Shown: positions 8,500 through 19,470, numbered from the stretch's first letter. The stretch: 64,000 nucleotides of DNA from Burkholderia ambifaria AMMD (GCF_000203915.1 NC_008390.1:2418001-2482000), one strand, 5' to 3'. Numbers and translations are program-made. The notes: a model not told the origin generated them from the sequence alone.

Positions 8500-9837
8500 T
8501 CACACGTGCAGCAGCAGATGGCGGCGTTCCCACGAGCTGATCACGCGGAAGAACGCTTCGTATTCGGTTTCCTTCAGCGCCAGGTACGCCTTCACGAACT
8601 TGTCGCCGAGAATGCCGGCGAGCGGCGTGCACGCGGCCATCAGCGAGATGCCCTCCTCGAGATTGCGCGGCAACTGGTACGGCAGGTCGTAGCCGTCGGA
8701 CGCGATCGGTTCGGTCGGCGCGAGCTGCTGGGTGAGGCCGAGATAGCCGGCCGCGAGCGTCGCCGCGAACGCGAGGTACGGGTTGCAGTCGACGCCCGGA
8801 ATCCGGTTCTCGATGCGCCGCGCGACCGGCGTCGACTGCGGGATGCGGAAGCCGACCGTGCGGTTGTCGTAGCCCCACTGCACGTTGATCGGCGCGGCCA
8901 TGAAGCGCGACAGCCGGCGATACGAGTTGATGTACGGCGCGAAGATCGGCATCAGCGCGGGCGTGTACTTCTGCAGTCCCGCGAGATAGCTGTGGAACAT
9001 CGGCGACACGACCCCGCCCTCTTCGGCGAACAGGTTGCGACCGGTGTGCACATCGGCGAGGCTCTGGTGGATGTGCATCGCGGAGCCGGGCTCGCCTTCC
9101 ATCGGCTTGGCCATGAACGTCGCGTACATGTTGTGCCGCAGCGCCGCCTCGCGCACCGTGCGCTTGAACAGGAACACCTGGTCGGCCAGCGACAGCGCGT
9201 CGCCGTGCACGAAGTTGATCTCCATCTGCGCGGCGCCGACTTCGTGGATCAGCGTCTCGATGTCGAGCCCCTGCATCTCGCAGTATTCGTAGATGTCCTC
9301 GAACAGCGGATCGAACTCGTTGACCGCCTCGATCGAATACGACTGCCGGCCGGTTTCCGCGCGGCCGGTGCGCCCGATCGGCGGACGCAGCGGCAGGTCG
9401 GGATCCGCGTTCATGTCGACCAGGTAGAACTCGAGCTCGGGCGCGACGACGGGCTGCCAGCCCTTCGCCTTGTACAGGTCGAGCACGCGGCGCAGCACGT
9501 AGCGCGGCGAGATCTCGACCGGCGAGCCATCGAAATGCACGCAATCGTGGATCACCTGCGCGGTCGGATCGACGGCCCACGGAACCAGGCAGATCGTCGA
9601 TGGATCGGGCACGCACACCATGTCGGGATCAGTCACGCCGGTCAGCGTGCCGTCCTCCGGATAGTCGCCGGTGACGGTCTGCACCATCACGGCCTGAGGC
9701 AGGCGCATCGATTCGCCGGATTCGAATTTGTTGCGCGGAATGATCTTGCCGCGCGCGATACCGGCCATGTCGGGAATGATCGCCTCGACTTCCGTGATGC
9801 GGTGCTGACGCAGGAATTCGCTCAGTTCGGGTTGCAT
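8500..9837 (-). CDS. puuA: Glutamine synthetase family protein, gamma-glutamylputrescine synthetase-like
   Basis: A 445-residue protein with the glutamine synthetase fold. It has the N-terminal beta-grasp with IPDMAGIARGKIIP and the catalytic domain with APELEFYL, AAQMEINFVHGDAL, GSAMHIHQSL and FRIPQST. The IARGK stretch and family length are typical of polyamine-specific relatives (PuuA/SpuI) rather than GlnA, and the adenylylation loop of GlnA is absent. The likely reaction is ATP-dependent joining of glutamate to putrescine or another amine. It lies between a glutamine amidotransferase and a polyamine aminotransferase, the same order as spuABC of Pseudomonas as I recall it. Confidence 0.85.
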   Translation of the reverse strand: MQPELSEFLRQHRITEVEAIIPDMAGIARGKIIPRNKFESGESMRLPQAVMVQTVTGDYPEDGTLTGVTDPDMVCVPDPSTICLVPWAVDPTAQVIHDCVHFDGSPVEISPRYVLRRVLDLYKAKGWQPVVAPELEFYLVDMNADPDLPLRPPIGRTGRAETGRQSYSIEAVNEFDPLFEDIYEYCEMQGLDIETLIHEVGAAQMEINFVHGDALSLADQVFLFKRTVREAALRHNMYATFMAKPMEGEPGSAMHIHQSLADVHTGRNLFAEEGGVVSPMFHSYLAGLQKYTPALMPIFAPYINSYRRLSRFMAAPINVQWGYDNRTVGFRIPQSTPVARRIENRIPGVDCNPYLAFAATLAAGYLGLTQQLAPTEPIASDGYDLPYQLPRNLEEGISLMAACTPLAGILGDKFVKAYLALKETEYEAFFRVISSWERRHLLLHV

Positions 9838-9849
9838 GATCGGCCTCGT

Positions 9850-10656
9850 TCAGTCGATGTCGGATGCGGCCGGCGACGGCATGGTGCCGCCGGCCGCACG
9901 AATGCGGTGGGTCATGCGCGCGCGGCACGCCGCGCCGAATGCCGCGAAGATGTCGCGCGACAGCGGCTGTTCCGCGAAGCGCCATTCGGGATGCCACTGC
10001 ACGCCGAGCGCGAACGCGCGCGCGCCGCGCACGCTGACGGCCTCGATCAGCCCGTCGGGCGCGCTCGCTTCGACCGCGAGCCCCGCGCCAAGCCGCGCGA
10101 TGCCCTGGTCGTGCAGCGAATTGACCATCGCGTCGTGCGCGCCGCGCGCGATCCGTTGCAGCAGGCCGCCCGGCGCAAGCTGGATGCGATGGGCGGGGCC
10201 GTACTGTCGCTCGAGCGGATCGCCGTCGCGCTCGCGATGGTCATGGAAACCGGGGCTCGCATGCAGCCGCTGATGCAGCGTGCCGCCGTACGCGACGTTC
10301 AGCTCCTGCATGCCGCGGCAGATCGCGAGCACCGGCACGCCGGCATCGATCGCCGCGCGGATCAGCGGCAGCGCGGTCGCATCGCGCGCGGGGTCGTGCA
10401 GCGTGTCGGGCGTACTCGCCGGGCCGCCGTAGTGATGCGGCTCGACGTTCGAATAGCTGCCCGTCAGCAGCAGCCCGTCGACGGATGCGACGATCGCGTC
10501 GACCGGCTGCCGCGCACCCAGCGCGGGCAGCACGAACGCCAGCGCGCCGGCGCCGTCGACCAGCGCGACGAGATACTTCTCGCCGGCCGTGTGGTTCGGA
10601 TGGGCGCCGCGCAGGATGCGGTCGGCGGTAACGGCTACGATCGGGCGCGCGCGCAT
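9850..10656 (-). CDS. puuD: Gamma-glutamyl-gamma-aminobutyrate hydrolase family protein (class I glutamine amidotransferase)
   Basis: A 268-residue class I glutamine amidotransferase-like hydrolase. The catalytic triad is visible as Cys113 in AICRGMQELN and His222/Glu224 in GVQWHPEW; GLLLTGSYSNVEPHHY marks the PuuD/SpuA group. The family releases glutamate from gamma-glutamyl-GABA at the end of the glutamylated putrescine route. The ATG at 10656 was chosen because GGAGG lies just before it; the open frame extends further but without such a site. It is the first gene of the polyamine operon, 12 bases ahead of the synthetase gene. Confidence 0.83.
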   Translation of the reverse strand: MRARPIVAVTADRILRGAHPNHTAGEKYLVALVDGAGALAFVLPALGARQPVDAIVASVDGLLLTGSYSNVEPHHYGGPASTPDTLHDPARDATALPLIRAAIDAGVPVLAICRGMQELNVAYGGTLHQRLHASPGFHDHRERDGDPLERQYGPAHRIQLAPGGLLQRIARGAHDAMVNSLHDQGIARLGAGLAVEASAPDGLIEAVSVRGARAFALGVQWHPEWRFAEQPLSRDIFAAFGAACRARMTHRIRAAGGTMPSPAASDID

Positions 10657-11260
10657 GATCGCCTCCGCGATAAGCGCGCGACGCGTCCGGACGCGCAGGA
10701 CGATGGAAGTCCGCCGCCGCCTGGCATGCGCGCGTGCACGATCATGCCGCGCGCACGATGCGGCAACCGGCAGTGTGACCCGATGCAAAAACGGAAAAGG
10801 ACACTAGGGCAACAATGAAGCGCTGCCGTCGCGCTGCACCGCGCTGAACAGGTGCGCGGTCACGAGGTTGAAGCGGCGCAGGCCGCGATGGGACACAGCG
10901 AAGAAACCAGGCTCGCGTATGAGGACGGCGCGCGTGCCGCGATCAGCATGCCGGATCGGCCCGGCCTGAGGCGGCGCGCCCGCCGACGGACTTCGGGTCC
11001 GGCGTATCGAAGGGCTGGCGGCTTTCACGATCGTACTCGACTGACTGATGAAGACAGGACACGTGTCGCGGTGACGCGCAGGCGGCAACGCCGTGCGGCG
11101 ACACGTCGGGAAGGTGTCTCGCGACGGATTCTGGCTTGGTACGGCGCCAATCGACACCGTCGTCGCCGGTGCGCGCGTGACGACTTCCTGACATTCAGCT
11201 TATATCACCTAAAAATTGCGTCAAATTTCCAGGTACCGATCCCCGACATCGATCAGACAA
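10657..11260. other. Gene-free region between the polyamine and histidine operons
   Basis: About 600 bases without a supported gene. The end next to 10656 should contain the promoter of the polyamine operon. The stretch near 11195-11240 is locally AT-rich. Short frames here on both strands are Arg-rich and look like nothing I recognise. I see no tRNA, repeat or insertion element. Confidence 0.5.
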
Positions 11261-11297
11261 AAAAACGGCATCGACCGTTCGGATCGATGCCGTTTTT
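11259..11297 (-). terminator. hutG: Rho-independent terminator at the end of the hut operon
   Basis: A 14-bp perfect stem (11261-11274 with 11284-11297, core ACGGCATCGA/TCGATGCCGT) is flanked by A7 and T5 runs. It can stop transcription from either strand. On the minus strand it lies about 90 bases after hutG. Confidence 0.88.
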
Positions 11298-11384
11298 GTG
11301 CGCTGCGTCAGCTTGCCCGCACCGCCTGCCGTCAAGCCGGCGCGGAAAGTACCACCGCACCGCCGCATGCAGCGTGCCGACGGA

Positions 11385-12182
11385 TCAGCGATGCGCGAGC
11401 GCGGTTTCGACGAGCGTCTGCAGCAGCGGCACGATCCGCGCGGCGCGCGCTTCGTCGTATGCGTACGGACGCGTCTCTTCCATGTAGGTGATCTGCGACA
11501 GTTCGAGCTGCACGGCTTCGACGCCGGTGGCCGGCACGCCGTAGTGACGCGTGATGTAGCCGCCCTTGAACCGCCCGTTCGCGACCGCCGTATAACCACC
11601 GTGCGCGTTCACGCATGCGGCCAGCGCCTCGGCGAGGCCGGGCGCGGCGCTCGCGCCGCTCGACGTGCCGAAGTTGAAGTCCGGCAGGCGGCCTTCGAAG
11701 AAACGCGGCACGTGCGAGCGGATCGAGTGCGCTTCCCACACGAGCACGCGGCCATGCTCGCGCTTCAGGCGCGCGATCTCGCCTTGCAGCGCGTCGTGAT
11801 ACGGGCGCCAGTAGCGGTCGCGGCGGCGCATGATCTCGTCGTTGCCGGGCAGCGCGTTCGGCGGATACAGCGGCGCCTTGTCGAACGTGTCGACCGGCAC
11901 GAGCCCGGTCGTATCCTGCCCCGGGTACAGGTTCTCGTTGTCGGGCGGACGGTTCAGGTCGACGACGTAACGCGCGTGCGACGGCACGAGGATCGATGCG
12001 CCGAGCGTCGCCGCAAACCCGTACAGCCGCTCGAGATGCCAGTCGCAATCGTCGACGAAGCGCGCGTCGGGCGTCATCGTCGCGGCGATGTCGTCGGGGA
12101 TGTGGGTGCCTGCGTGCGGGATCGAGATCAGCAGCGGCAGCGCGCCCTGCTTCAGCGTGAATACAGCCGGTTGTTCAGTCAT
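11385..12182 (-). CDS. hutG: N-formylglutamate deformylase
   Basis: A 265-residue member of the N-formylglutamate amidohydrolase family, with ISIPHAGTHIPDDI at the N terminus, DCDWHLERLY, and VWEAHSIRSHVPRFFEGRLPD in the middle carrying likely metal ligands. It hydrolyses N-formylglutamate to glutamate and formate, the last step of the HutF/HutG branch of histidine degradation. It is the last gene of the hut operon, 59 bases after hutF and ahead of a strong terminator. Length and motifs are normal for the family. Confidence 0.94.
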   Translation of the reverse strand: MTEQPAVFTLKQGALPLLISIPHAGTHIPDDIAATMTPDARFVDDCDWHLERLYGFAATLGASILVPSHARYVVDLNRPPDNENLYPGQDTTGLVPVDTFDKAPLYPPNALPGNDEIMRRRDRYWRPYHDALQGEIARLKREHGRVLVWEAHSIRSHVPRFFEGRLPDFNFGTSSGASAAPGLAEALAACVNAHGGYTAVANGRFKGGYITRHYGVPATGVEAVQLELSQITYMEETRPYAYDEARAARIVPLLQTLVETALAHR

Positions 12183-12241
12183 GTCGCCTCACCGTAAAAG
12201 TCTGCCGGCGCACGCGCGCGGCGTGCGCCGGACGCCGCGCG

Positions 12242-13618
12242 TCAGCGCAGCAGTTGCGCCAGCGCGGCGCGGTAGTCGGCATAAGCAGCGGTTTCGTCGC
12301 GATGACGGCGGCCGCTCACGACGCGTTCGCCGCCGGTGTACACGTCGAGCACCGGCGTATCGCCATGCTCGGCGAACACCGCGCCCGACAGCCACGCCGC
12401 GCTGCCGTGTTCGGCGATCGCGGGATGATCGGGATCGAGCACGAGCCAGTCGGCGCGGCAGCCTTCGCGCAGCGCACCGATGCGCCGCCCGCTTGCCTGC
12501 GCGCCGCCCATGAGCGACGCGTCGAACAGCCGGTCGGCGACATGCGCCTGCGTGTCGCTCGCGAGCACGTTGCGCGCGCGATGCACGAGCCGCTGCCCGT
12601 ATTCGAGCAGGCGCAGCTCCGAGCGCCAGTCGACCGACGCATGGCTGTCCGAGCCGACACCGATCACGCCGCCCTGCGCGAGATAGTCGACGGCCGGAAA
12701 CACGCCGTCGCCGAGGTTCGCTTCGGTGGTCAGGCACAGGCCCGCCACCGCACGACGCTTCGCGAGCGCCGCCGTTTCGGCCGCATCGACGTGCGTCGCG
12801 TGCACGAGGCACCAGCGCGCATTGACGTCGAAGCGATCGAGCAGCCATTGCACAGGCCGCGCGCCGTACGCACGCACGCAATCGTCGACTTCGGCCGTCT
12901 GCTCGGCGATGTGGATATGCACCGGCGCGTCGTCGGGCAGGCCGTCGAGCAGCACGCGCAGCCCGTTCTCGGACACCGCGCGCAGCGAGTGCGGCGCGAC
13001 GCCGTAGCGCAGCCCGCCATGCTCGGGCGCGACGCGGCGCATCGCGTCGAGCAGTTCGAGCAGGCCGTCCGGCGTGTTGATGAAGCGGCGCTGGTCGTCG
13101 CGCGGCGGCTTGTTGCCGAAGCCGGCGAACTGGTACGACACGGGCAGCATCGTGATGCCGATGCCGGCCGAGCGCGCCGCGTCGATCACGCGCGTGCCGA
13201 GCTCCGCGAGCTGCGGATAGCGCGAGCCGTCCTGCGCGTGATGCACGTAGTGAAATTCGCACACCGACGTATAGCCGCACTTGAGCATCTCGACGTACAG
13301 CCAGCGCGCGATCGCCGCGAGCGCGTCGGGCGTGATCTTCAGCGCGAAGCGGTACATCAGGTCGCGCCAGCTCCAGAAGCTGTCGGCGGGATTCGCACGG
13401 TATTCGGTGAGCCCCGCCATCGCGCGCTGGAACGCGTGCGAATGCAGGTTCGGCATGCCGGGCAGCACGGGCCCGGCCGCGCGCGCGACGCCTGCCGGCG
13501 CATCGGTGTCGGGCGTCACGTCGGTCAGCGTGCCGGCCGCGTCCCAGCGCAGCAGCACGTTGCGGCGCCAGCCGTCGGGCAGGTAGGCATGGTCCGCGAA
13601 CAACGTCATTTCGGTCAT
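12242..13618 (-). CDS. hutF: Formimidoylglutamate deiminase
   Basis: A 458-residue amidohydrolase-superfamily enzyme. Metal-site motifs are PGMPNLHSHAFQRAMAG near residue 55 and a late GVGSDSHAS with the conserved Asp; HIHIAEQTAEVDDC lies between them. HutF converts N-formimidoylglutamate to N-formylglutamate and ammonia, which with hutG defines the two-step Pseudomonas-type end of the pathway. It starts 23 bases after hutI. A second in-frame ATG three codons in is possible, but SD support is weak for both. Confidence 0.93.
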   Translation of the reverse strand: MTEMTLFADHAYLPDGWRRNVLLRWDAAGTLTDVTPDTDAPAGVARAAGPVLPGMPNLHSHAFQRAMAGLTEYRANPADSFWSWRDLMYRFALKITPDALAAIARWLYVEMLKCGYTSVCEFHYVHHAQDGSRYPQLAELGTRVIDAARSAGIGITMLPVSYQFAGFGNKPPRDDQRRFINTPDGLLELLDAMRRVAPEHGGLRYGVAPHSLRAVSENGLRVLLDGLPDDAPVHIHIAEQTAEVDDCVRAYGARPVQWLLDRFDVNARWCLVHATHVDAAETAALAKRRAVAGLCLTTEANLGDGVFPAVDYLAQGGVIGVGSDSHASVDWRSELRLLEYGQRLVHRARNVLASDTQAHVADRLFDASLMGGAQASGRRIGALREGCRADWLVLDPDHPAIAEHGSAAWLSGAVFAEHGDTPVLDVYTGGERVVSGRRHRDETAAYADYRAALAQLLR

Positions 13619-13641
13619 GGTGAGTCTCGTCTATTGCAAGG

Positions 13642-14865
13642 CTAGCCGTTCATCCGGCGAAACACCGTCGCACCACCGCGCACGACCTGCTCGCACAGCG
13701 GGCGGCCGATCCAGTAAGCGAGCTCCGCCAGCGAGCCGACCGACCAGACCGCGAAATCTGCCTGGCGACCGATCTCGAGCGCACCGTGCCGATCAGCTCG
13801 GCCGAGCGCCGCGGCCGCATGGCGCGTCACGCCCTGCAGCACCTCGGGCACCGTCATCCGGAACAGCGTGCAGCCCATGTTCAGCGTCAGCAGCAGCGAT
13901 TCGAGCGGCGACGTGCCGGGGTTGTGATCGGTCGCGAGCGCGATCGGCACGCCATGCTTGCGCAGCAGCTCGATCGGCGGCAATTGCGTTTCGCGGATGA
14001 AGTAGTACGCGCCCGGCAGCAGCACGGCGACCGTGCCGGCCGCCTTCATCGCCTCGATGCCGGCTTCGTCGAGAAATTCGAGGTGGTCGGCGGACAGCGC
14101 GCGATACCGCGCGGCCAGCGCGGTGCCGCCCGCGTTCGACAACTGCTCCGCGTGCAGCTTCACCGGCAGGCCGCGCCGCGTCGCGGCCTCGAACACGCGC
14201 TCGGTCTGCGCGAGCGAAAAGCCGATGCGCTCGCAGAACACGTCGACCGCATCGACGAGGCCTTCGTCGGCCAGCGTCGGCAGCATCCGTTCGCATACCT
14301 CATCGATGTATTCGTCCGCGCGGCCCGCATATTCCGGCGGCAGTGCGTGCGCGCCGAGGAACGTCGTGTAGACGCTGACCGGGAAGCGCTCGCCGAGCTG
14401 GCGCGCGACGCGCAGCATCTTGCGCTCGCTCGCGAGGTCGAGCCCGTAACCCGACTTGATCTCGATCGCGCTCACGCCTTCCGCGAGCAGCGGCTGCAGA
14501 CGTGCGGCGGCCTGCACGAACAGCGTCGTCTCGTCGGCCGCGCGCGTCGCGCGCACCGTCGACACGATCCCGCCACCCTGCCGCGCGATCTCCTCGTAGC
14601 TGACGCCGGCGAGGCGCTGCGCGAACTCGTCGGCGCGCGTGCCGCCGTACACGAGGTGCGTGTGGCAGTCGACGAGGCCCGGCGTCACCCACGCGCCGTG
14701 CAGGTCTTCCCGCTGCCAGTGCGCGTAACCGTGCGGCAGCGCGGAGAACGCGCCGAGCCACACGATCGTGCCGGTTTCGTCGACGGCGATCGCCGCGTCG
14801 TCGAGGGTTTCGTCGGGGTGGCCGTGCGGACACAGCCTCAGGTGATGCCAGACAGTCGGTTTCAT
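13642..14865 (-). CDS. hutI: Imidazolonepropionase
   Basis: A 407-residue zinc amidohydrolase. Motifs are [20 protein letters not shown] near residue 80, the [13 protein letters not shown] loop, [12 protein letters not shown], and [11 protein letters not shown] with the catalytic Asp. It opens the ring of 4-imidazolone-5-propanoate to give N-formimidoylglutamate. It lies four bases after hutD and 23 before hutF on the minus strand, so it is clearly part of the hut operon. Length matches the family. Confidence 0.96.
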   Translation of the reverse strand: MKPTVWHHLRLCPHGHPDETLDDAAIAVDETGTIVWLGAFSALPHGYAHWQREDLHGAWVTPGLVDCHTHLVYGGTRADEFAQRLAGVSYEEIARQGGGIVSTVRATRAADETTLFVQAAARLQPLLAEGVSAIEIKSGYGLDLASERKMLRVARQLGERFPVSVYTTFLGAHALPPEYAGRADEYIDEVCERMLPTLADEGLVDAVDVFCERIGFSLAQTERVFEAATRRGLPVKLHAEQLSNAGGTALAARYRALSADHLEFLDEAGIEAMKAAGTVAVLLPGAYYFIRETQLPPIELLRKHGVPIALATDHNPGTSPLESLLLTLNMGCTLFRMTVPEVLQGVTRHAAAALGRADRHGALEIGRQADFAVWSVGSLAELAYWIGRPLCEQVVRGGATVFRRMNG

Positions 14866-14869
14866 GCGT

Positions 14870-15508
14870 TCAGTCTCGTGCGCCGACGGCGAGCGACACG
14901 GCGAGCAGCGCGCCGCCTCCGCTCACGACGACGTCAAACGCACGCCGCGGCCCGTCGAGCCGCAGCGTGTCCATTTCCTGCAGCGCGTAATGCGCGCCGT
15001 CGATCTCGACGCCGACCGCGCCGCTCGCGCAGAACAGCAGCACGGTATCGGCGCGCTCGACGCGGTGCGTGCCTGCGCGCCACACGTCGACGGTCCCGCG
15101 CGCGGCCGAGCGGCGCGTCATCAGGTTGAAGTCGCGGGTCGGGCCGTCGTGCAGCGTCGCGTCGATCGCCGTTTCGCCGGCGAAATCCGCACGGGCGAGC
15201 GGCACGTCGAGCACATGGCGTGCGCCGCCCGCTTCCGTGAGCGTCATGCCCGCGCCGGACAGCAGCACGAGCGTGCGGTCGACGCCGTCGAAACGCGAGA
15301 ACGGCCCGGCCGCGTCGACGTCCGCGACGCTCACGCGCCACGCGAACGCATCGAGCGCGGCGCCCGGCACCGCACCGCCGGACGTTCCGCGCGACGAAAA
15401 TGCCGCGATTTCGCGCGTCACGCCGCCGCCGTTCTTCCACGGCGACGCAACGAGATCCGCTGCGCGAATCATCGCTGCGTGCACCGGCGCCTGGTCGAGC
15501 GCCGTCAT
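14870..15508 (-). CDS. hutD: HutD family cupin protein
   Basis: A 212-residue protein of the HutD family, recognisable by [17 protein letters not shown] near the N terminus, [33 protein letters not shown] and the later DFNLMTRR. HutD is a small bicupin whose exact role is not settled; it has been proposed to modulate flux or hut transcription. The ATG at 15508 was chosen because it lies two bases after the hutU stop; the frame is open further but overlaps hutU. It is the fourth gene of the operon. Confidence 0.9.
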   Translation of the reverse strand: MTALDQAPVHAAMIRAADLVASPWKNGGGVTREIAAFSSRGTSGGAVPGAALDAFAWRVSVADVDAAGPFSRFDGVDRTLVLLSGAGMTLTEAGGARHVLDVPLARADFAGETAIDATLHDGPTRDFNLMTRRSAARGTVDVWRAGTHRVERADTVLLFCASGAVGVEIDGAHYALQEMDTLRLDGPRRAFDVVVSGGGALLAVSLAVGARD

Positions 15509-15510
15509 GC

Positions 15511-17199
15511 TCAGCGGCCGAGCATCGGCAGCTTCAGGCCGACTTCGCGGGCCGTCTGCTGCGCGAGTTCGTAGCCGGCATCCGCATGGCGCATCACGCC
15601 CGTCGCCGGATCGTTCAGCAGCACGCGGCCGAGACGCTCGTGCGCTTCGGCGGTACCGTCGGCGACGATCACGACGCCCGAGTGCTGCGAGAAGCCCATC
15701 CCGACGCCACCGCCGTGGTGCAGCGACACCCACGATGCGCCGCCCGCGGTGTTCAGCAGTGCGTTCAGCAGCGGCCAGTCGCTCACGGCGTCCGAACCGT
15801 CCTTCATCGATTCCGTCTCGCGGTTCGGGCTCGCGACCGAACCGGTGTCGAGGTGGTCGCGGCCGATCACGATCGGGGCCTTCAGTTCGCCGTTCTTCAC
15901 CATCTCGTTGAACGCCTGGCCGAGGCGATAGCGATCCTTCACGCCGACCCAGCAGATCCGTGCCGGCAGGCCCTGGAACGCGATGCGCTCACGTGCCATG
16001 TCGAGCCAGTTGTGCAGGTGCGCATCGTCGGGGATCAGCTCCTTCACCTTCTGGTCGGTCTTGTAGATGTCTTCCGGATCGCCCGACAGCGCGACCCAGC
16101 GGAACGGACCCTTGCCTTCGCAGAACAGCGGGCGGATATAGGCCGGCACGAAGCCCGGGAAGTCGAATGCGTTCTCGACGCCCATTTCCAGCGCCATCTG
16201 GCGGATGTTGTTGCCGTAGTCGAGCGTGGCCGCGCCGCGTTCCTGCAGCGTCAGCATCGCGCGCACCTGCTCGGCCATCGACTGCTTCGCGACCTTCACG
16301 ATGCTTTGCGGATCGACCTTCTGCGCCTCGCGCCATTGCGCGACGGTCCAGCCTTGCGGCAGGTAGCCGTTGATCGGGTCGTGCGCGCTCGTCTGGTCGG
16401 TCACGCAATCCGGCGTGACGCCGCGCTTGACGAGTTCCGCGAACACGTCGGCCGCGTTGCCGAGCAGGCCGACCGAGACCGGCTTGCCGGTGCGCTTCGC
16501 TTCGTCGATCATGCCGAGCGCTTCGTCGAGCGTCGTCGCCTTCTTGTCGACGTAGCGGGTCTTCAGGCGGAAGTCGATGCGCGTCTCGTCGCATTCGACC
16601 GCGATCATCGAGAAACCTGCCATCGTCGCGGCCAGCGGCTGCGCGCCGCCCATGCCGCCCAGGCCGCCCGTCAGGATCCAGCGGCCCGACGGGTCGCCGT
16701 TGAAGTGCTGGTTCGCGACCGAGAAGAACGTCTCATAGGTGCCCTGCACGATACCCTGGCTGCCGATGTAGATCCAGCTGCCGGCCGTCATCTGGCCGTA
16801 CATCATCAGGCCCTTGCGGTCGAGCTCGTGGAAGTGATCCCAGTTCGCCCAGTGCGGCACGAGGTTCGAGTTCGCGAGCAGCACGCGCGGCGCATCCGGG
16901 TGCGTGCGGAACACGCCGACCGGCTTGCCCGACTGGATCAGCAGCGTTTCGTTGTCCTCGAGATCCTTCAGCGACGCGAGGATCTGGTCGTAGCATTCCC
17001 AGTTGCGCGCCGCGCGGCCGATGCCGCCGTACACGACGAGCGCGTGCGGATGCTCGGCGACTTCCGGATCCAGGTTGTTCTGGATCATCCGGTAGGCCGC
17101 TTCGGCCAGCCAGGTCTTGCAGACCTTCTCGCTGCCGCGCGGTGCGCGGATCGTGCGCGTCGGATCGAGACGGGGATCGATGTGTTTCGGATGGTTCAT
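15511..17199 (-). CDS. hutU: Urocanate hydratase (urocanase)
   Basis: A 562-residue NAD-dependent urocanase of normal length, highly conserved. It begins [20 protein letters not shown], has [15 protein letters not shown] for the tightly bound [17 protein letters not shown], and [16 protein letters not shown]. It hydrates urocanate to 4-imidazolone-5-propanoate. The ATG at 17199 has GGGAGCA upstream and gives the family N terminus; the frame open to 17511 is an extension over hutC. It follows hutC by 38 bases. Confidence 0.97.
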   Translation of the reverse strand: MNHPKHIDPRLDPTRTIRAPRGSEKVCKTWLAEAAYRMIQNNLDPEVAEHPHALVVYGGIGRAARNWECYDQILASLKDLEDNETLLIQSGKPVGVFRTHPDAPRVLLANSNLVPHWANWDHFHELDRKGLMMYGQMTAGSWIYIGSQGIVQGTYETFFSVANQHFNGDPSGRWILTGGLGGMGGAQPLAATMAGFSMIAVECDETRIDFRLKTRYVDKKATTLDEALGMIDEAKRTGKPVSVGLLGNAADVFAELVKRGVTPDCVTDQTSAHDPINGYLPQGWTVAQWREAQKVDPQSIVKVAKQSMAEQVRAMLTLQERGAATLDYGNNIRQMALEMGVENAFDFPGFVPAYIRPLFCEGKGPFRWVALSGDPEDIYKTDQKVKELIPDDAHLHNWLDMARERIAFQGLPARICWVGVKDRYRLGQAFNEMVKNGELKAPIVIGRDHLDTGSVASPNRETESMKDGSDAVSDWPLLNALLNTAGGASWVSLHHGGGVGMGFSQHSGVVIVADGTAEAHERLGRVLLNDPATGVMRHADAGYELAQQTAREVGLKLPMLGR

Positions 17200-17237
17200 G
17201 ACAACTGCTCCCGAAGGAAAGTGAAGATCAATTGGAA

Positions 17238-17933
17238 TCAGAAATGCCCGGTGAAGCGATAACGACTGCCCGGGTGCCACAAGTTCGCCACCGAGGCGAC
17301 GACGCCCTGCGACCAGGTACGCCGATGTAAAACCAGACACGGCTCGACGTCGTCCATCCGCAACTGCTCGCGCCGCTCGGGCGCCGGAGCCGCCGCTTCG
17401 ATCCGATACTCGACGCGCTGCAGCGGGGCCGCGCGCATCAAGTACAGGTTCGGCGTCGTGTTCGTGAAATCCTGCTCGGCATAATCCGGCGCGACCGCCG
17501 GATTCACCCATCGTTCTTCGAGCTGGACGGGTTCGTCATTCTCGAAGTGCAACACCTGCGAATAAAACAGCGTTGCGCGCACGGCCATCTGCATCTCGTC
17601 GGCGAGCGCCTCGTCGGCGCGGATCGTGTCGAGGCCGAGCACGCTCGCGCGGTACGCATGCCCGCGCGCGTCGACCTCTTCCGAAATGCTGCGGATCGCG
17701 ACGAGCGTCGACTCGTACTTCGGCCGCGCGACGTAGGTTCCCGCGCCCTTCATGCGGGTGAGCACCTGCTCGGCCGTCAACTCGCGCAACGCGCGGTTGA
17801 CGGTCATGCGCGCGACCTTGAATTCGCGGGCCAGTTCGTTCTCGGAGGGCACCTGGTCGCCCTCCGCCCACTCGCCGGCGTGAATGCGGCCCAGGATGAA
17901 ATCCTTGATCTCCTGGTAGACCGGCGCGCTCAT
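17238..17933 (-). CDS. hutC: Histidine utilisation repressor, GntR family
   Basis: A 231-residue HutC-type GntR regulator. The N-terminal winged helix ([21 protein letters not shown], about 32-52) binds DNA, and the rest is a UTRA domain with [14 protein letters not shown] and the late [12 protein letters not shown]. In this family urocanate is the inducer that releases the repressor. It lies inside the operon between hutH and hutU, so it controls itself. The two TTGTCTAGACA palindromes in front of hutH are its likely operators. Confidence 0.94.
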   Translation of the reverse strand: MSAPVYQEIKDFILGRIHAGEWAEGDQVPSENELAREFKVARMTVNRALRELTAEQVLTRMKGAGTYVARPKYESTLVAIRSISEEVDARGHAYRASVLGLDTIRADEALADEMQMAVRATLFYSQVLHFENDEPVQLEERWVNPAVAPDYAEQDFTNTTPNLYLMRAAPLQRVEYRIEAAAPAPERREQLRMDDVEPCLVLHRRTWSQGVVASVANLWHPGSRYRFTGHF

Positions 17934-17937
17934 GGGC

Positions 17938-19461
17938 TTACTGTTCCGACGCGAACGAGAACGGCGCGACCTTCGCGAACGCGCGCTCGCTGACGAGCTT
18001 CGCGATCACCGCGATATCCGGTGCGAAGTAGTGGTCGAGCTCGTAGTGCGCAACATGGCCGCGGATCGTTTCCATCACGGGCGCGAGCTTCGGGCTCGTG
18101 TGGTACGGCGCGCGCAGGTCGACGCCCTGCGCGGCGGCCAGCAGTTCGATCGCGAGGATGTACTTCGTGTTGTCCGCGATGTCGGCGAGCTTGCGCGCGG
18201 CGAACGTCGCCATCGACACGTGGTCTTCCTGGTTCGCCGAGGTCGGCAGCGAGTCGACCGATGCCGGGTGCGCGAGCGTCTTGTTTTCCGAGGCCAGCGC
18301 GGCAGCCGTCACGTGGGCGATCATGAAGCCCGAGTTCACGCCGCCGTCCTTCACGAGGAACGGGGGCAGGCCCGACAGCGTCGCGTCGATCAGCAGCGCG
18401 ATGCGGCGCTCCGCCAGCGCGCCGATTTCGGCGGCGGCGAGCGCGAGGTTGTCGGCCGCGAACGCGACGGGTTCAGCGTGGAAGTTGCCGCCCGACAGCA
18501 CTTCGCCGGTATCCGGGAAGATCAGCGGGTTGTCCGACACGGCGTTCGCTTCGATCAGCAGCACGTCGGCCGCGTGGCGCATCTGGTCCAGGCACGCGCC
18601 CATCACCTGCGGCTGGCAGCGCAGGCTGTACGGATCCTGCACCTTGTCGCAGTCGCGGTGCGACTGGTTGATCGGCGAGCCGTCGAGCAGGTCGCGGTAC
18701 GCCGCGGCCGCGTCGATCTGGCCGCGATGGCCGCGCAGCTCGTGGATGCGTGCGTCGAACGGCTTCACCGAGCCGGCCGCCGCGTCGACCGACAGCGCAC
18801 CCGCGACGAGCGCGGTGCGGTACAGGTCTTCGATCGAGAACATGTTGTCGAGCGCCAGCGCCGTCGAGGCCTGCGTGCCATTCAGCAGCGCGAGGCCTTC
18901 CTTCGCCTGCAGCGTGAGCGGCGCGAGGCCCGCGACGCGCAGACCGTCCAGCGCGCTCGCGCGCTCGCCGCGGATGAACACTTCACCGACGCCGAGCAGC
19001 ACGGCCGACATGTGCGCGAGCGGCGCGAGGTCGCCCGATGCGCCGACCGAGCCCTTCACCGGGATCAGCGGCAGCACGTCGGCGTTGAACAACGTGATCA
19101 GCGCGTCCATCACCTCGCGGCGGATGCCCGAGTGGCCGCGCCCGAGGCTCGACAGCTTCAGCGCCATCAGCAGGCGCACCGACGAGCGCGCCATCGGCTC
19201 GCCCACGCCGACCGCGTGCGACAGCACCAGGTTCTTCTGCAGCAGCTCGAGCTGGTCGTGCGGGATGTGCGTGCTGGCCAGGCGGCCGAAGCCCGTGTTG
19301 ATGCCGTACGCCGGCTCGCCTTTCGCCGCGATGTCGGCGACGGCCTTCGCGCCGGCGTCGATCTTCGCGAAGCTCGCCGGGTCGAGCGTGAGCTGCACGG
19401 ATTCGCGAGCGATCTTGCGCAGTTGCGGGAGGGTCAGGTGGCCGGGGGTCAACGTAATCAT
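17938..19461 (-). CDS. hutH: Histidine ammonia-lyase
   Basis: A 507-residue aromatic amino-acid lyase of normal length. The self-forming MIO cofactor triad is Ala141-Ser142-Gly143 in [26 protein letters not shown] near residue 52 and [14 protein letters not shown] later complete the active site. It deaminates histidine to urocanate and is the first gene of the operon, four bases ahead of hutC. Expression is probably driven by the promoter at 19500-19528. Confidence 0.97.
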   Translation of the reverse strand: MITLTPGHLTLPQLRKIARESVQLTLDPASFAKIDAGAKAVADIAAKGEPAYGINTGFGRLASTHIPHDQLELLQKNLVLSHAVGVGEPMARSSVRLLMALKLSSLGRGHSGIRREVMDALITLFNADVLPLIPVKGSVGASGDLAPLAHMSAVLLGVGEVFIRGERASALDGLRVAGLAPLTLQAKEGLALLNGTQASTALALDNMFSIEDLYRTALVAGALSVDAAAGSVKPFDARIHELRGHRGQIDAAAAYRDLLDGSPINQSHRDCDKVQDPYSLRCQPQVMGACLDQMRHAADVLLIEANAVSDNPLIFPDTGEVLSGGNFHAEPVAFAADNLALAAAEIGALAERRIALLIDATLSGLPPFLVKDGGVNSGFMIAHVTAAALASENKTLAHPASVDSLPTSANQEDHVSMATFAARKLADIADNTKYILAIELLAAAQGVDLRAPYHTSPKLAPVMETIRGHVAHYELDHYFAPDIAVIAKLVSERAFAKVAPFSFASEQ

Positions 19462-19470
19462 GTGAGCAAT

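Noticed and set aside
8506..10818. Plus-strand frame of 770 residues opposite the polyamine genes
   Set aside because: Arg/His-rich translation with no domains, entirely opposite three well-identified genes; a GC-codon shadow.
10804..11157. Minus-strand frame of 117 residues in the gap before the hut operon
   Set aside because: No SD, no motif and low-complexity composition; could be a fragment of something but nothing supports a gene.
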